Below are positions 8,607 to 15,688 of a stretch of DNA of 28,615 nt, in pieces. This DNA comes from UBA11475 sp045593005. GTDB lineage: Bacteria > Bacillota > Clostridia > Christensenellales > Borkfalkiaceae. The notes beneath the pieces are model-generated. The model was not told where the DNA came from. It saw nothing but the letters and a program-made list of their open reading frames with translations, and did not search any database. Where the stretch lies: the NCBI GenBank assembly GCA_045593005.1, contig JAZNVV010000051.1:1-28615 (forward strand), given 5' to 3'. The translations under genes were made by a program, and so were the position numbers. Numbering within the stretch: the first letter of the stretch is position 1; each line of letters starts with the position of its first letter.

Positions 8607-8633
8607 AAAAAAGGACCATAAAAGTCCTTTTTT
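8607..8633 (-). terminator. Intrinsic terminator of ABC exporter operon
   Basis: AAAAAAGGAC-CATAAAA-GTCCTTTTTT, directly after the permease stop codon; the minus-strand transcript ends in a T run. Confidence 0.85.
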
Positions 8634-8634
8634 G

Positions 8635-10188
8635 TTATAACTTTTTAAATCGTTTAACGCCGTAATTGATAAGAATAAGCGAAGTAGATATGCTGACAAT
8701 GGCTAAATAAATAAACGACAGCATTACCGACCAGAAAATAGAAATTTTACTGCCACCAAACCAAGCAATTACAGCCAAAAGCCCTGCAAAAAGGAAATTA
8801 GTAAGTAATGACAAACCGACTGATGCCCCTTGCTTAACTGGGTAAGTAGGGTTATCCCAGTCGAATTTAGCAAACCTTATACTTATTGTCATAGAGATAG
8901 AATTGACTGCGATAGCGCCCAAAATAGCGCCTAAAACGATAATGAGCGAATACCCTATTGAAATAGCAAAACCTATAACTGCAATCATTGCAGGCAATAC
9001 AATATTTACCGTGCTTACACAAAAACTTGCAATATATTTAGCGCCTATAATTCTTTCTGCTGAAAGTGGCAACGTTTTAAGTAAACCAAAATTTTTACCT
9101 TCAAGTGAAACGGAAGGCGCCGACATAGGCGTTAAACCACCGACAAGTAATAATGCTGGCAAAATAAACGGCGTTAAGATTTGGGAAATAACGTTTAACT
9201 CTAAAGCACTCATCTGCGTACGCATAATAACGACAAGCACTACTGCAATAGCTATACCTAAAATTGGAGCAATCAGTATGTTAACGGCATAAACAGGAAT
9301 ACCTAAAAGCGTAGTAAATTCCTTCTTAATTAAAGTTGCCGTCAAGCCTTTTTGTTTAGCCGATACAACTTTAAAGTTACCCGTCGTTTTATGACGAGCT
9401 AACAAAGTGTTTATCTTTGAATAAAATATAGAAACAATAACGCACGCTAATACACCAAGCGCAATAGTAACGCCCGAAAAGTAAAGTGAAAATTTAAAGT
9501 TTAAAAGCCCTTTTAAAAACCAGTTTATAACAGGCACTTTTTCAACAAAAGAGTATATCGATAGGTTATCTTCCCCAAGCGATAAAACGACGACAAGAAC
9601 AACTGCAAAAACCATTGTAAAAATAGTTTCAATTAGCGCTTTTTTCTTCAACCCTGAAAAAATGAGTTTTATTCCGACACCGATTAATAAAGTTACTACT
9701 AATGGAATAAACGGCACAAATATACAGTTATATACAAGGGCAAGGAAAAAAGAAACAGGCACGCTTACCTTTGTTGAAAAAACAATGGCTGTAGGCGTAA
9801 ATACTATTACGGCAATAGCAAAATCTAATAAATATAGGTATAAAAGTTTAGAAAAAACTATTACCCATTTTTTTATCGGTAAAGACGCTAAAAAGTCGTA
9901 ATCTTTACTGCCAAAAAGCAAGCCTACGGCATCATATATACCAAAAAGTATCGACAACATTAAATACATAACAAGCATTGCTTGAAACATCATAAAATAT
10001 TGTCCGGTAACGGATGCAATTTCGGCATACATAAACGCATAGGTAAGAGATAAGCCAAAAAATACCAAGAAAAGCAAGAGCCCAGTCCCTATTTTTTTAC
10101 CACTGATTGCCTTTACTTTTTTTGAATTTTGCCTACCAGTTAAAAGCCTTAATATTTGAATTTTTAACAGCAACCACAAATTAGCCAT
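8635..10188 (-). CDS. ABC-2-type exporter permease
   Basis: 517 residues, very hydrophobic, with roughly a dozen predicted membrane helices in two halves separated by a hydrophilic stretch near residues 260-290 (LLARHKTTGNFKVVSAKQKG). Internal segments such as DYDFLASLPIKKW and EGKNFGLLKTLPLSAERI recur in both halves; they are typical of large two-repeat ABC-2 permeases whose cytosolic loops contact the ATPase. No catalytic domain is seen. It is encoded 2 bp after the ATPase gene and ends at a terminator, so the two form a complete exporter. The substrate cannot be inferred; family members move peptides, antibiotics or lipids. Confidence 0.85.
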   Translation of the reverse strand: MANLWLLLKIQILRLLTGRQNSKKVKAISGKKIGTGLLLFLVFFGLSLTYAFMYAEIASVTGQYFMMFQAMLVMYLMLSILFGIYDAVGLLFGSKDYDFLASLPIKKWVIVFSKLLYLYLLDFAIAVIVFTPTAIVFSTKVSVPVSFFLALVYNCIFVPFIPLVVTLLIGVGIKLIFSGLKKKALIETIFTMVFAVVLVVVLSLGEDNLSIYSFVEKVPVINWFLKGLLNFKFSLYFSGVTIALGVLACVIVSIFYSKINTLLARHKTTGNFKVVSAKQKGLTATLIKKEFTTLLGIPVYAVNILIAPILGIAIAVVLVVIMRTQMSALELNVISQILTPFILPALLLVGGLTPMSAPSVSLEGKNFGLLKTLPLSAERIIGAKYIASFCVSTVNIVLPAMIAVIGFAISIGYSLIIVLGAILGAIAVNSISMTISIRFAKFDWDNPTYPVKQGASVGLSLLTNFLFAGLLAVIAWFGGSKISIFWSVMLSFIYLAIVSISTSLILINYGVKRFKKL

Positions 10189-10190
10189 TT

Positions 10191-10907
10191 TTACTCTCCG
10201 TCATCTGCAAGTGATAAAAACACCGATTCAAGCGAAGAATTAGCAGTTACTTCGTCCATGTTACCTTCAACGACAAGTTTGCCGTCTTTTATGATTGCTA
10301 CCCTATCGCAAAGTTTTTCAGCCACTTCTAGAACGTGTGTCGAAAAGAAAATTATCGTGCCGTTTGAAGTTAGCTCACGCATGATGGTTTTTAAGGTGTG
10401 ACTTGCTTTTGGATCTAATCCAACAAAAGGTTCGTCAAGCACTAAAAGTTTAGGCGTATGAATAAGCGCTGAAATTATAGCAAGTTTTTGACGCATCCCG
10501 TGTGAATATGAAGATATTACGTCACCAAGCGCGCCTTCAAGCTCAAAAAGAGAGGCGTACTTTTTAATTAGTTCTGTTCGCTTATCGGTTGGAACTAAAA
10601 ATACGTCTGCAATAAAATTAAGATATTTAATACCAGTCATAAAGTCGTAAATATCAGGATTGTCAGCAATATACGCAAGTTTATTCTTAAATTCTACCGG
10701 ATTATTTTTTATACTCAATCCGTCTAATAAAATTTCACCGTTTTCATAGTCAAGCGCTCCAACCATGCACTTAATTGTAGTAGATTTACCAGCGCCGTTA
10801 TGTCCGATAAACCCGTAAATTTCACCGTCGTTAATTGTTAAAGATAAATTATCCACGGCGTAAACACCAGTAACGTATGACTTGAATAAGTTTTTAATTT
10901 CTAACAT
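10191..10907 (-). CDS. ABC exporter ATP-binding protein
   Basis: 238 residues with all ABC ATPase motifs: Walker A GHNGAGKST near residue 36, Q-loop region LAYIADNPDIYDFMTG, signature SYSHGMRQKL, Walker B LLVLDEPFVGLD and switch His in FFSTHVLE. It is the drug/ABC-2 exporter type (CcmA-like). It energises the permease encoded 2 bp downstream. An AGGAG ribosome binding site precedes the ATG. The 125-nt leader contains three copies of an 11-nt motif able to form alternative hairpins, described separately. No regulator gene adjoins it. Confidence 0.92.
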   Translation of the reverse strand: MLEIKNLFKSYVTGVYAVDNLSLTINDGEIYGFIGHNGAGKSTTIKCMVGALDYENGEILLDGLSIKNNPVEFKNKLAYIADNPDIYDFMTGIKYLNFIADVFLVPTDKRTELIKKYASLFELEGALGDVISSYSHGMRQKLAIISALIHTPKLLVLDEPFVGLDPKASHTLKTIMRELTSNGTIIFFSTHVLEVAEKLCDRVAIIKDGKLVVEGNMDEVTANSSLESVFLSLADDGE

Positions 10908-10920
10908 ATTACTCCTAAAT

Positions 10921-11025
10921 GGTCGATTTTAACGCCAACGTATGCGTTAAAGTTGACCAAATTATTGTTTTTTGGCTTTTATTGATTAAAAATTACATCA
11001 ATAATATAATCATATAAAATCGACC
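10921..11025 (-). promoter_or_regulatory. Leader repeats with alternative pairing, ABC exporter operon
   Basis: Three copies of GGTCRAYTTTA lie in the leader: plus strand 10921-10931, minus strand 10958-10948 and minus strand 11025-11015. The first two form a 15-bp-arm hairpin (10921-10935 with 10944-10958, 13 of 15 pairs). The first is also perfectly complementary over 11 nt to the third, near the 5' end of the transcript. In the mRNA the element next to the ribosome binding site can therefore pair with either partner. The elements could instead be protein operators. Confidence 0.5.
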
Positions 11026-11039
11026 TAAAAATTATTATA

Positions 11040-11068
11040 ATTATAGATTAAAAAATAAAAAAAGTCAA
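11040..11068 (-). promoter_or_regulatory. SigA-type promoter of ABC exporter operon
   Basis: On the minus strand TTGACT (11068-11063), a 17-bp spacer and TATAAT (11045-11040). The predicted start near 11033 gives a leader of about 125 nt that carries the three-copy repeat. Confidence 0.7.
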
Positions 11069-11097
11069 TCCTTAAATGAAACATAAAAAAATCTGGG

Positions 11098-11125
11098 TTG
11101 ACAAACAAAAAAATAGTGTTATAAT
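11098..11125 (+). promoter_or_regulatory. Consensus SigA promoter, leaderless phosphopantetheinyl transferase gene
   Basis: TTGACA (11098-11103), a 16-bp spacer and TATAAT (11120-11125). Exactly 6 nt (CAAAGT) separate the -10 box from the ATG, so transcription should begin at or within a base of the start codon. Confidence 0.75.
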
Positions 11126-11131
11126 CAAAGT

Positions 11132-11623
11132 ATGGTAAAGATTTATGTTTGTAAAGGCGACAAATCTTCGTCGCACAGTATTTTATTCGATATTTTATCA
11201 ACGCATTACAAATTAAACTATTGTGAAGCTGACCTTAAAAAGACGGAGTATGGCAAATATTACATAGATAATTGCCCCGTTAAATTTAACATTTCACACA
11301 GCAAGGACAATATCGTTATTGCCGTAAGCGATAGTGAAGTTGGCGTGGATACTGAAATTATTAAAGACGAGTTTAGGGTTAGAAGAATTTTTGGAGTTAT
11401 TCCAAAAACGGCTACACAATATGCTGAACTTTGGACAAAGGCTGAAGCCGTTGTTAAGTATAGAGCAAGTTCTATCCTATTAGACCTTAAAAAAATTGAT
11501 TTAAGCGACGGCGTTAAGTATGATAGCGTTCCACTTGACGTTTTCGTTTATACTTTTGTTGAAAACGATTTAGTTATCTCATTAGCAACGACTGACGACG
11601 GTTATGAAGTCGTTAAAATTTAA
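11132..11623 (+). CDS. 4'-phosphopantetheinyl transferase
   Basis: 163 residues. The superfamily core is visible: FNISHSKDNIVIAV (residues 52-65), the Mg-binding GVDTE (71-75) and WTKAEAVVKYR (101-111), equivalent to the WxxKEAxxK motif. It lacks much of the N-terminal half of Sfp (about 220 residues) but is longer than AcpS, so it is a compact Sfp-like enzyme. It transfers phosphopantetheine from CoA to a carrier-protein serine; no carrier or polyketide/peptide synthase gene is nearby. The ATG at 11132 has no Shine-Dalgarno sequence and sits at the expected transcription start of a consensus promoter, which implies a leaderless mRNA. Confidence 0.82.
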   Translation: MVKIYVCKGDKSSSHSILFDILSTHYKLNYCEADLKKTEYGKYYIDNCPVKFNISHSKDNIVIAVSDSEVGVDTEIIKDEFRVRRIFGVIPKTATQYAELWTKAEAVVKYRASSILLDLKKIDLSDGVKYDSVPLDVFVYTFVENDLVISLATTDDGYEVVKI

Positions 11624-11686
11624 ATAATTCTAAATTGTACATACAGTGAATTTTTCCATTTTTCTATCTACCCTTGCTACGTAAGT

Positions 11687-11728
11687 AGCATAAAGTCCGA
11701 AAACGCCCCCGTTTTCGGACTTTATGCT
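11687..11728. repeat. Perfect 19-bp inverted repeat between convergent genes
   Basis: AGCATAAAGTCCGAAAACG (11687-11705), a 4-nt loop CCCC, then its exact complement (11710-11728). It probably acts as a shared transcription end for the phosphopantetheinyl transferase and araC genes, but no T tract follows on either strand. A second small hairpin, TGCTAC-GTAA-GTAGCA (11675-11690), overlaps its left foot, so the two structures exclude each other at the base. Confidence 0.7.
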
Positions 11729-12498
11729 TATTGACAATAATTCTTTTTGTATCCGTTTGGCGTCATTTTCAATATTTCCTTAAAATCGCTCATAAAATGC
11801 GAAAATGACAAGTAACCACACCTATCAGAAATCTCTCTAATCTGTAAATCGGTGGATAATAAAAGTTCTTCTGCATATCTAATTTTTAGCCTTTTAATAT
11901 ATCTATTGCAACTTACCCCAGTTTTTGATTTAAACAAAGCGCATAAATAGTTTACCGTTACCCCTGAAAAATTTGCTACGTCGCTCAATTTTTTTATAGT
12001 TAAAAAGTTATCTTCAATATATTTAAGCGCTTTATTTAAAGGCGAATTTTCGCTATTACTATCTAAACGCTTTCCACTTGAAAATTCCGAAAGCAAGCAG
12101 TAAAACAATTTGTCCACGCTTTTTATAAAGGCAACATTGTCCGAATAATATTTTAACGCAGATAGAAAGTCGCTAATTCTTTCAACAGCGTCGTCTTTTA
12201 CAACAACTGCCTTATTTTTAATCGAGTGAACTAACTTTAAAGTTTCGCCACTAATAATTTCAGGAGTTATACCTGCAACGCTAACAACTGATGATTTTGG
12301 CAACACGGAACAATATTCGTCCGGTTTAATTAAAAGCAAACTACCGTACCCTGCGCGATATATTTTACCACCGACTGTTACGTCTGCCTGCCCTGACGAA
12401 AAGAATAACACCGTTAAAAATTCAGTATCAATTTTTAATTTTTTTGAAACAGCCGTTTTGTACGAAAACGAGTGCTTTATAATTTTTTTATCTTCCAT
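11728..12498 (-). CDS. AraC-family transcriptional regulator
   Basis: 256 residues. The first ~150 form a cupin-like sensor domain (TVLFFSSGQADVTVGGKIYRAG). Residues from about 158 to the end carry the two helix-turn-helix motifs of AraC/XylS (SDVANFSGVTVNYLCALFKSKTG and, later, IREISDRCGYLSFSHFMSDFKEILKMTPNGYK in part), a standard architecture. The ligand is unknown. No transport or catabolic operon flanks it, so its targets are probably elsewhere or itself. A TTGAAA/TATAAT promoter gives a leader of about 48 nt; the ribosome binding site (GGTGA) is weak. Confidence 0.9.
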   Translation of the reverse strand: MEDKKIIKHSFSYKTAVSKKLKIDTEFLTVLFFSSGQADVTVGGKIYRAGYGSLLLIKPDEYCSVLPKSSVVSVAGITPEIISGETLKLVHSIKNKAVVVKDDAVERISDFLSALKYYSDNVAFIKSVDKLFYCLLSEFSSGKRLDSNSENSPLNKALKYIEDNFLTIKKLSDVANFSGVTVNYLCALFKSKTGVSCNRYIKRLKIRYAEELLLSTDLQIREISDRCGYLSFSHFMSDFKEILKMTPNGYKKNYCQ

Positions 12499-12553
12499 AA
12501 TTTCACCATTACAATAGTATTTGATACTTTTCGCATAAATTTAGTTCAAAATT

Positions 12554-12582
12554 ATTATACAATAAATAAAACAAGTTTTCAA
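12554..12582 (-). promoter_or_regulatory. SigA-type promoter of araC-family gene
   Basis: On the minus strand TTGAAA (12582-12577), a 17-bp spacer and TATAAT (12559-12554). The short repeat AGTAT-CAA-ATACT lies in the leader and might be an autoregulatory site. Confidence 0.65.
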
Positions 12583-12593
12583 TAGTAAAAATA

Positions 12594-12619
12594 AAAAGCA
12601 GAGTAAAAACTCTGCTTTT
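12594..12619 (-). terminator. Intrinsic terminator of mazF
   Basis: AAAAGCAGAG-TAAAAA-CTCTGCTTTT, 3 bp after the mazF stop; the minus-strand transcript ends in a T-rich run. Confidence 0.85.
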
Positions 12620-12621
12620 CG

Positions 12622-12978
12622 TTAACCTATATTTTGCTTACCGACGCCAAGACTGATTGAAAGCGCTATATCAACTTTATCCATCGTGGCTTTCGGAAGT
12701 TCACCTATGCGCTCTTTAAGGCGCCGTTTGTCAAGCGTTCTAATCTGCTCTAACAGCACGACGGAATCTTTTAATAGTCCGTAGCCAACTGCGTCAAGTT
12801 CAATGTGTGTGGGAAGTTTCGCTTTTGTTAATTTACTTGTTACTGCCGCAGCGATAACCGTCGGGCTGTATTTATTGCCGATATCGTTTTGAACTACAAG
12901 TACGGGCCTAACCCCACCTTGTTCACTCCCGACAACCGGACTTAAATCCGCATAATAAAGTTCACCACGTTTAATCAT
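12622..12978 (-). CDS. mazF: Type II toxin endoribonuclease MazF/EndoA (PemK family), no adjacent antitoxin
   Basis: 118 residues, the length of Bacillus EndoA/NdoA. The N-terminus MIKRGELYYADLSPVVGSEQ and GGVRPVLVVQND are family hallmarks; Arg24 and Thr47 correspond to the catalytic Arg25/Thr48 pair of MazF. The enzyme cleaves mRNA at short sequences. The usual ribbon-helix-helix antitoxin gene should lie just upstream, but the 146 bp between mazF and the copZ stop hold only the copZ terminator, an AT-rich promoter-like stretch and an AAGGTG ribosome binding site. It is therefore a solitary mazF. The antitoxin may be elsewhere, or the protein may have a regulatory role. Confidence 0.92.
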   Translation of the reverse strand: MIKRGELYYADLSPVVGSEQGGVRPVLVVQNDIGNKYSPTVIAAAVTSKLTKAKLPTHIELDAVGYGLLKDSVVLLEQIRTLDKRRLKERIGELPKATMDKVDIALSISLGVGKQNIG

Positions 12979-13091
12979 ATAATCACCTTTTGCGGAAGGT
13001 CGGTTTTTAGGCTATTATATTATATGTACCTTTCCCGTTAATATTTTCCTTCGCAAGTGAATTATTAACATCTATTATAATTTTTATACGT

Positions 13092-13122
13092 AAAAAAAGA
13101 CGCTAATTTTAGCGCCTTTTTT
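13092..13122 (-). terminator. Intrinsic terminator of copA-copZ
   Basis: AAAAAAGACGCTAA and TTAGCGCCTTTTTT form a 14-bp stem with one mismatch, starting just after the copZ stop. Confidence 0.8.
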
Positions 13123-13124
13123 AA

Positions 13125-13343
13125 TTAAACAACTGTAAAACCTGCGTCTGCAACGACCGTTTTAATAACGTCGCTATCTAAATCGCATTTAGAAAGTATT
13201 GTAACCTTCCCTGTTTCAAGGTCGGCAGAAACTTTCTTTACACCTTCAATCGCTTTAATAGCCTGTTCAACCTTTGCTTTACAATGACCACAATGCATAC
13301 CGTCAACGGTTACTACCGTGGTAATTTTTTTCCCAAATAACAT
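13125..13343 (-). CDS. copZ: Copper chaperone / heavy-metal-associated domain protein
   Basis: 72-residue single HMA (ferredoxin-like) domain. The metal motif GMHCGHC lies at about residues 15-21, followed by the expected core (KAKVEQAIKAIEGVKKVSADLETGKV). CopZ binds Cu(I) and hands it to the CopA exporter. It follows copA by 15 bp, on the same strand and with a strong GGAGGG ribosome binding site, so the two are co-transcribed. The extra His between the cysteines is common in CopZ-like proteins. Confidence 0.88.
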   Translation of the reverse strand: MLFGKKITTVVTVDGMHCGHCKAKVEQAIKAIEGVKKVSADLETGKVTILSKCDLDSDVIKTVVADAGFTVV

Positions 13344-13358
13344 ATATATCCCTCCAAA

Positions 13359-15560
13359 TTATTTTATAAATTTAAGTCTTAACGTGTTAAATATTACAGT
13401 TAAACTGCTTAACACCATAGCAAGTCCAGCGAGCATAGGGTTTATCGTTACGCCTATAAATGACAATGCCCCACAAGCGAGAGGTATCATAAGAACGTTG
13501 TAAAAGAACGCCCAGAACAAGTTTTGCCTAATGCACTTTAGCGTGCGTTTGCTTATTTTAATAAAGTCGTAAACCTTTGATAAGCCCTCACCTAAAAGTA
13601 TAACGTCCGAACTATCCATAGCGATATCCGTGCCGTTTTTTACACTTACGCCGATATCTGCTGAAACTAACGCAGGGCTATCGTTAATACCGTCACCACA
13701 CATTAAGACCACGTTTTTATCTTTTTTTATTTCGTTGACAAACTTGGCTTTATCGTTAGGCATAACCCCACCAAAGAACTTTTCAATACCAACTTTATTT
13801 GCAATTTTTTCTGCCACTAAAACGTTATCGCCCGAAAGCATAATAGGAGTAATATTATTTGCTTTTAACTGCTCAATAAGTGCATTTGCATCAGGTTTAA
13901 CGGTATCGTTTACGCCAAAAAGCGATAAAATAGAATTTTCACACGCTAAATATACTATCGAATTGCCTTCACTTAAAAGTTCGTTTTCATCACTTAAACG
14001 GTCGTTTACAATATTAAATTCTTCTAATATTTTTTGGCTACCGACAATATAAATTTTGCCGTCTATTTTTGCTGTTATGCCTTTACCGTTAACTACGTTT
14101 ACGTCGCTTACGGCAACAGGGCTTAAATTAAGTTCAGAAAGTTTTTCCATAAACGCTTTACCGATAGGGTGCGTTGACGCGCTTTCAATACTTGCCGTTA
14201 TTAAAAGGACTTCTTCATCAGTTAAATTAGAATAATTAAAGGTTTTCGCAATACGTAAATTGCCGTGCGTTAGCGTTCCCGTTTTATCAAAAATGACAAC
14301 GTTTGTCTTGTTGGCAATTTCCATAACCTTACTGTCTTTAACTAAAATACCGTGTTTTGCACATATGCCTTCGCCAACGACTACGGCAAGTGGCGTAGCC
14401 AAACCAAGCGCACACGGACAGGCTACTACAAGCACCGTTACAAAAGTTTTTATCGCTAAAGCGTAGTCGTGAGTGAATAGCAAATAACTTACAAACGTGA
14501 TAAACGCTATTGCCATAACCGACGGAACAAAAATTCCACAAACCTTATCGGCAGTCTTTGCGATAGGCATTTTTGTGTTTGACGCCTCAACAACCATTTT
14601 AACTATTTCCGAAACGGTTGACTCTTTACCTATCTTTTCAGCACGATATAATACGTAGCCGTCATAGTTAATACTGCCAGCTACGACTAAACTATCTTCT
14701 TCTTTTAATTGAGGTTTGCTTTCTCCTGTGATAAACGACTCGTCTACGTGAGCGCTACCACTTATTATTACGCCGTCAACGGCAAACTTTTCTCCTGCAC
14801 GGCATACAACGACGTCGCCTTTTATTATTTCGTCAATGGTAACGGTTATTTCTTGTCCGTCACGCAAAACAACGGCGTTATTCGGAGTAATAGTTACAAG
14901 GTCTTTAATAGCCTGCTTTGTTTTCGACTTGCTTTCATAATCAATACGTCTACCTAATTTAATAAAGAAAATTATCGTTGCACAAGACTCAAAATACAAA
15001 TTGTGAACGTATTGCGTTTCGCCAGTAAAAATCAAAATGGTATAAAATAAACTGAATAGAAAACTTGCCGTAACCCCCATAGTAACAAGGGTATCCATAT
15101 TAGGCGCTTTATGAAAAAGTGATTTAACCCCTCCCACTAAAATATCTGTGCCGTAAATAAAAAACGGCACAACTAAAATAATAAGCGCAACAGAATATCC
15201 TATCGCATTTTTGCTTGGGTTAACAAAAAAAGGCACAGGCAAATTTATCATATGCCCCATTGAAACGTACATTAATACAACTGCCAGAGCTCCGAAAATT
15301 ATTAGTGGATAGAGTGGTTTTTTAGCGTCGTCAGACTTATTTATATCGTAAAGCCCTGTTGACTTAAACCCAGCCTGCTTAATAAAAATCTCTATGTCTT
15401 TTATGGATAAAAGCGTTTCGTCATATTCGACTGAAACGTTTGCCATAACCAAATTTACGCTTGCAGAAAGTATACCTTGCTGTTTATTAAGATGCTTTTC
15501 AAGTCCGTTAGAACAAGCCGAACAACTCATTCCCGAAACGCCTAAAATAGTCTTTTTCAT
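13359..15560 (-). CDS. copA: Copper-exporting P1B-type ATPase
   Basis: 733 residues. One N-terminal HMA domain carries GMSCSAC (Cys13, Cys16). Membrane helices follow, then the actuator motif TGES, the metal-selective CPC in VACPCALGLATPLA, the phosphorylation loop DKTGT, the His-Pro pair STHPIGKAF, and MLSGDN and GDGINDSPAL in the ATP-binding and hinge regions. These are the features of Cu(I)-exporting P1B-1 pumps. copZ follows 15 bp downstream. No CsoR or CopY gene is adjacent. The ATG at 15560 lacks a usable Shine-Dalgarno sequence and lies exactly 6 nt after a TATAAT box, implying a leaderless transcript. Confidence 0.93.
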   Translation of the reverse strand: MKKTILGVSGMSCSACSNGLEKHLNKQQGILSASVNLVMANVSVEYDETLLSIKDIEIFIKQAGFKSTGLYDINKSDDAKKPLYPLIIFGALAVVLMYVSMGHMINLPVPFFVNPSKNAIGYSVALIILVVPFFIYGTDILVGGVKSLFHKAPNMDTLVTMGVTASFLFSLFYTILIFTGETQYVHNLYFESCATIIFFIKLGRRIDYESKSKTKQAIKDLVTITPNNAVVLRDGQEITVTIDEIIKGDVVVCRAGEKFAVDGVIISGSAHVDESFITGESKPQLKEEDSLVVAGSINYDGYVLYRAEKIGKESTVSEIVKMVVEASNTKMPIAKTADKVCGIFVPSVMAIAFITFVSYLLFTHDYALAIKTFVTVLVVACPCALGLATPLAVVVGEGICAKHGILVKDSKVMEIANKTNVVIFDKTGTLTHGNLRIAKTFNYSNLTDEEVLLITASIESASTHPIGKAFMEKLSELNLSPVAVSDVNVVNGKGITAKIDGKIYIVGSQKILEEFNIVNDRLSDENELLSEGNSIVYLACENSILSLFGVNDTVKPDANALIEQLKANNITPIMLSGDNVLVAEKIANKVGIEKFFGGVMPNDKAKFVNEIKKDKNVVLMCGDGINDSPALVSADIGVSVKNGTDIAMDSSDVILLGEGLSKVYDFIKISKRTLKCIRQNLFWAFFYNVLMIPLACGALSFIGVTINPMLAGLAMVLSSLTVIFNTLRLKFIK

Positions 15561-15566
15561 ACCTAA

Positions 15567-15595
15567 ATTATATATTTATTAAAAATAAAAGTCAA
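15567..15595 (-). promoter_or_regulatory. Consensus SigA promoter of leaderless copA-copZ
   Basis: On the minus strand TTGACT (15595-15590), a 17-bp spacer and TATAAT (15572-15567). The next six bases (TTAGGT) lead straight into the copA ATG, so +1 should coincide with the start codon. No CsoR- or CopY-like palindrome is apparent. Confidence 0.75.
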
Positions 15596-15627
15596 CCTTA
15601 AAAAGTATTATTGTTGTATTTTAATGA

Positions 15628-15644
15628 ATAACGGTAGTGTGAAA
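15628..15644. repeat. 17-bp interspersed repeat, copy 2
   Basis: ATAACGGTAGTGTGAAA, in the gap upstream of copA. It differs from 6415-6431 at one position. Confidence 0.4.
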
Positions 15645-15661
15645 TGTTGCCATAAAAGAAA

Positions 15662-15684
15662 AAGCCCCTAACAAATAGGGGCTT
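15662..15684 (-). terminator. Intrinsic terminator of acyltransferase gene
   Basis: AAGCCCCTA-ACAAA-TAGGGGCTT; on the minus strand the stem is followed by TTTTTC. It lies 5 bp past the acyltransferase stop. Confidence 0.85.
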
Positions 15685-15688
15685 AAAA

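Noticed and set aside
12979..13124. MazE-like antitoxin gene upstream of mazF
   Set aside because: The interval is only 146 bp, contains the copZ terminator, and holds no open frame with a start and ribosome binding site.
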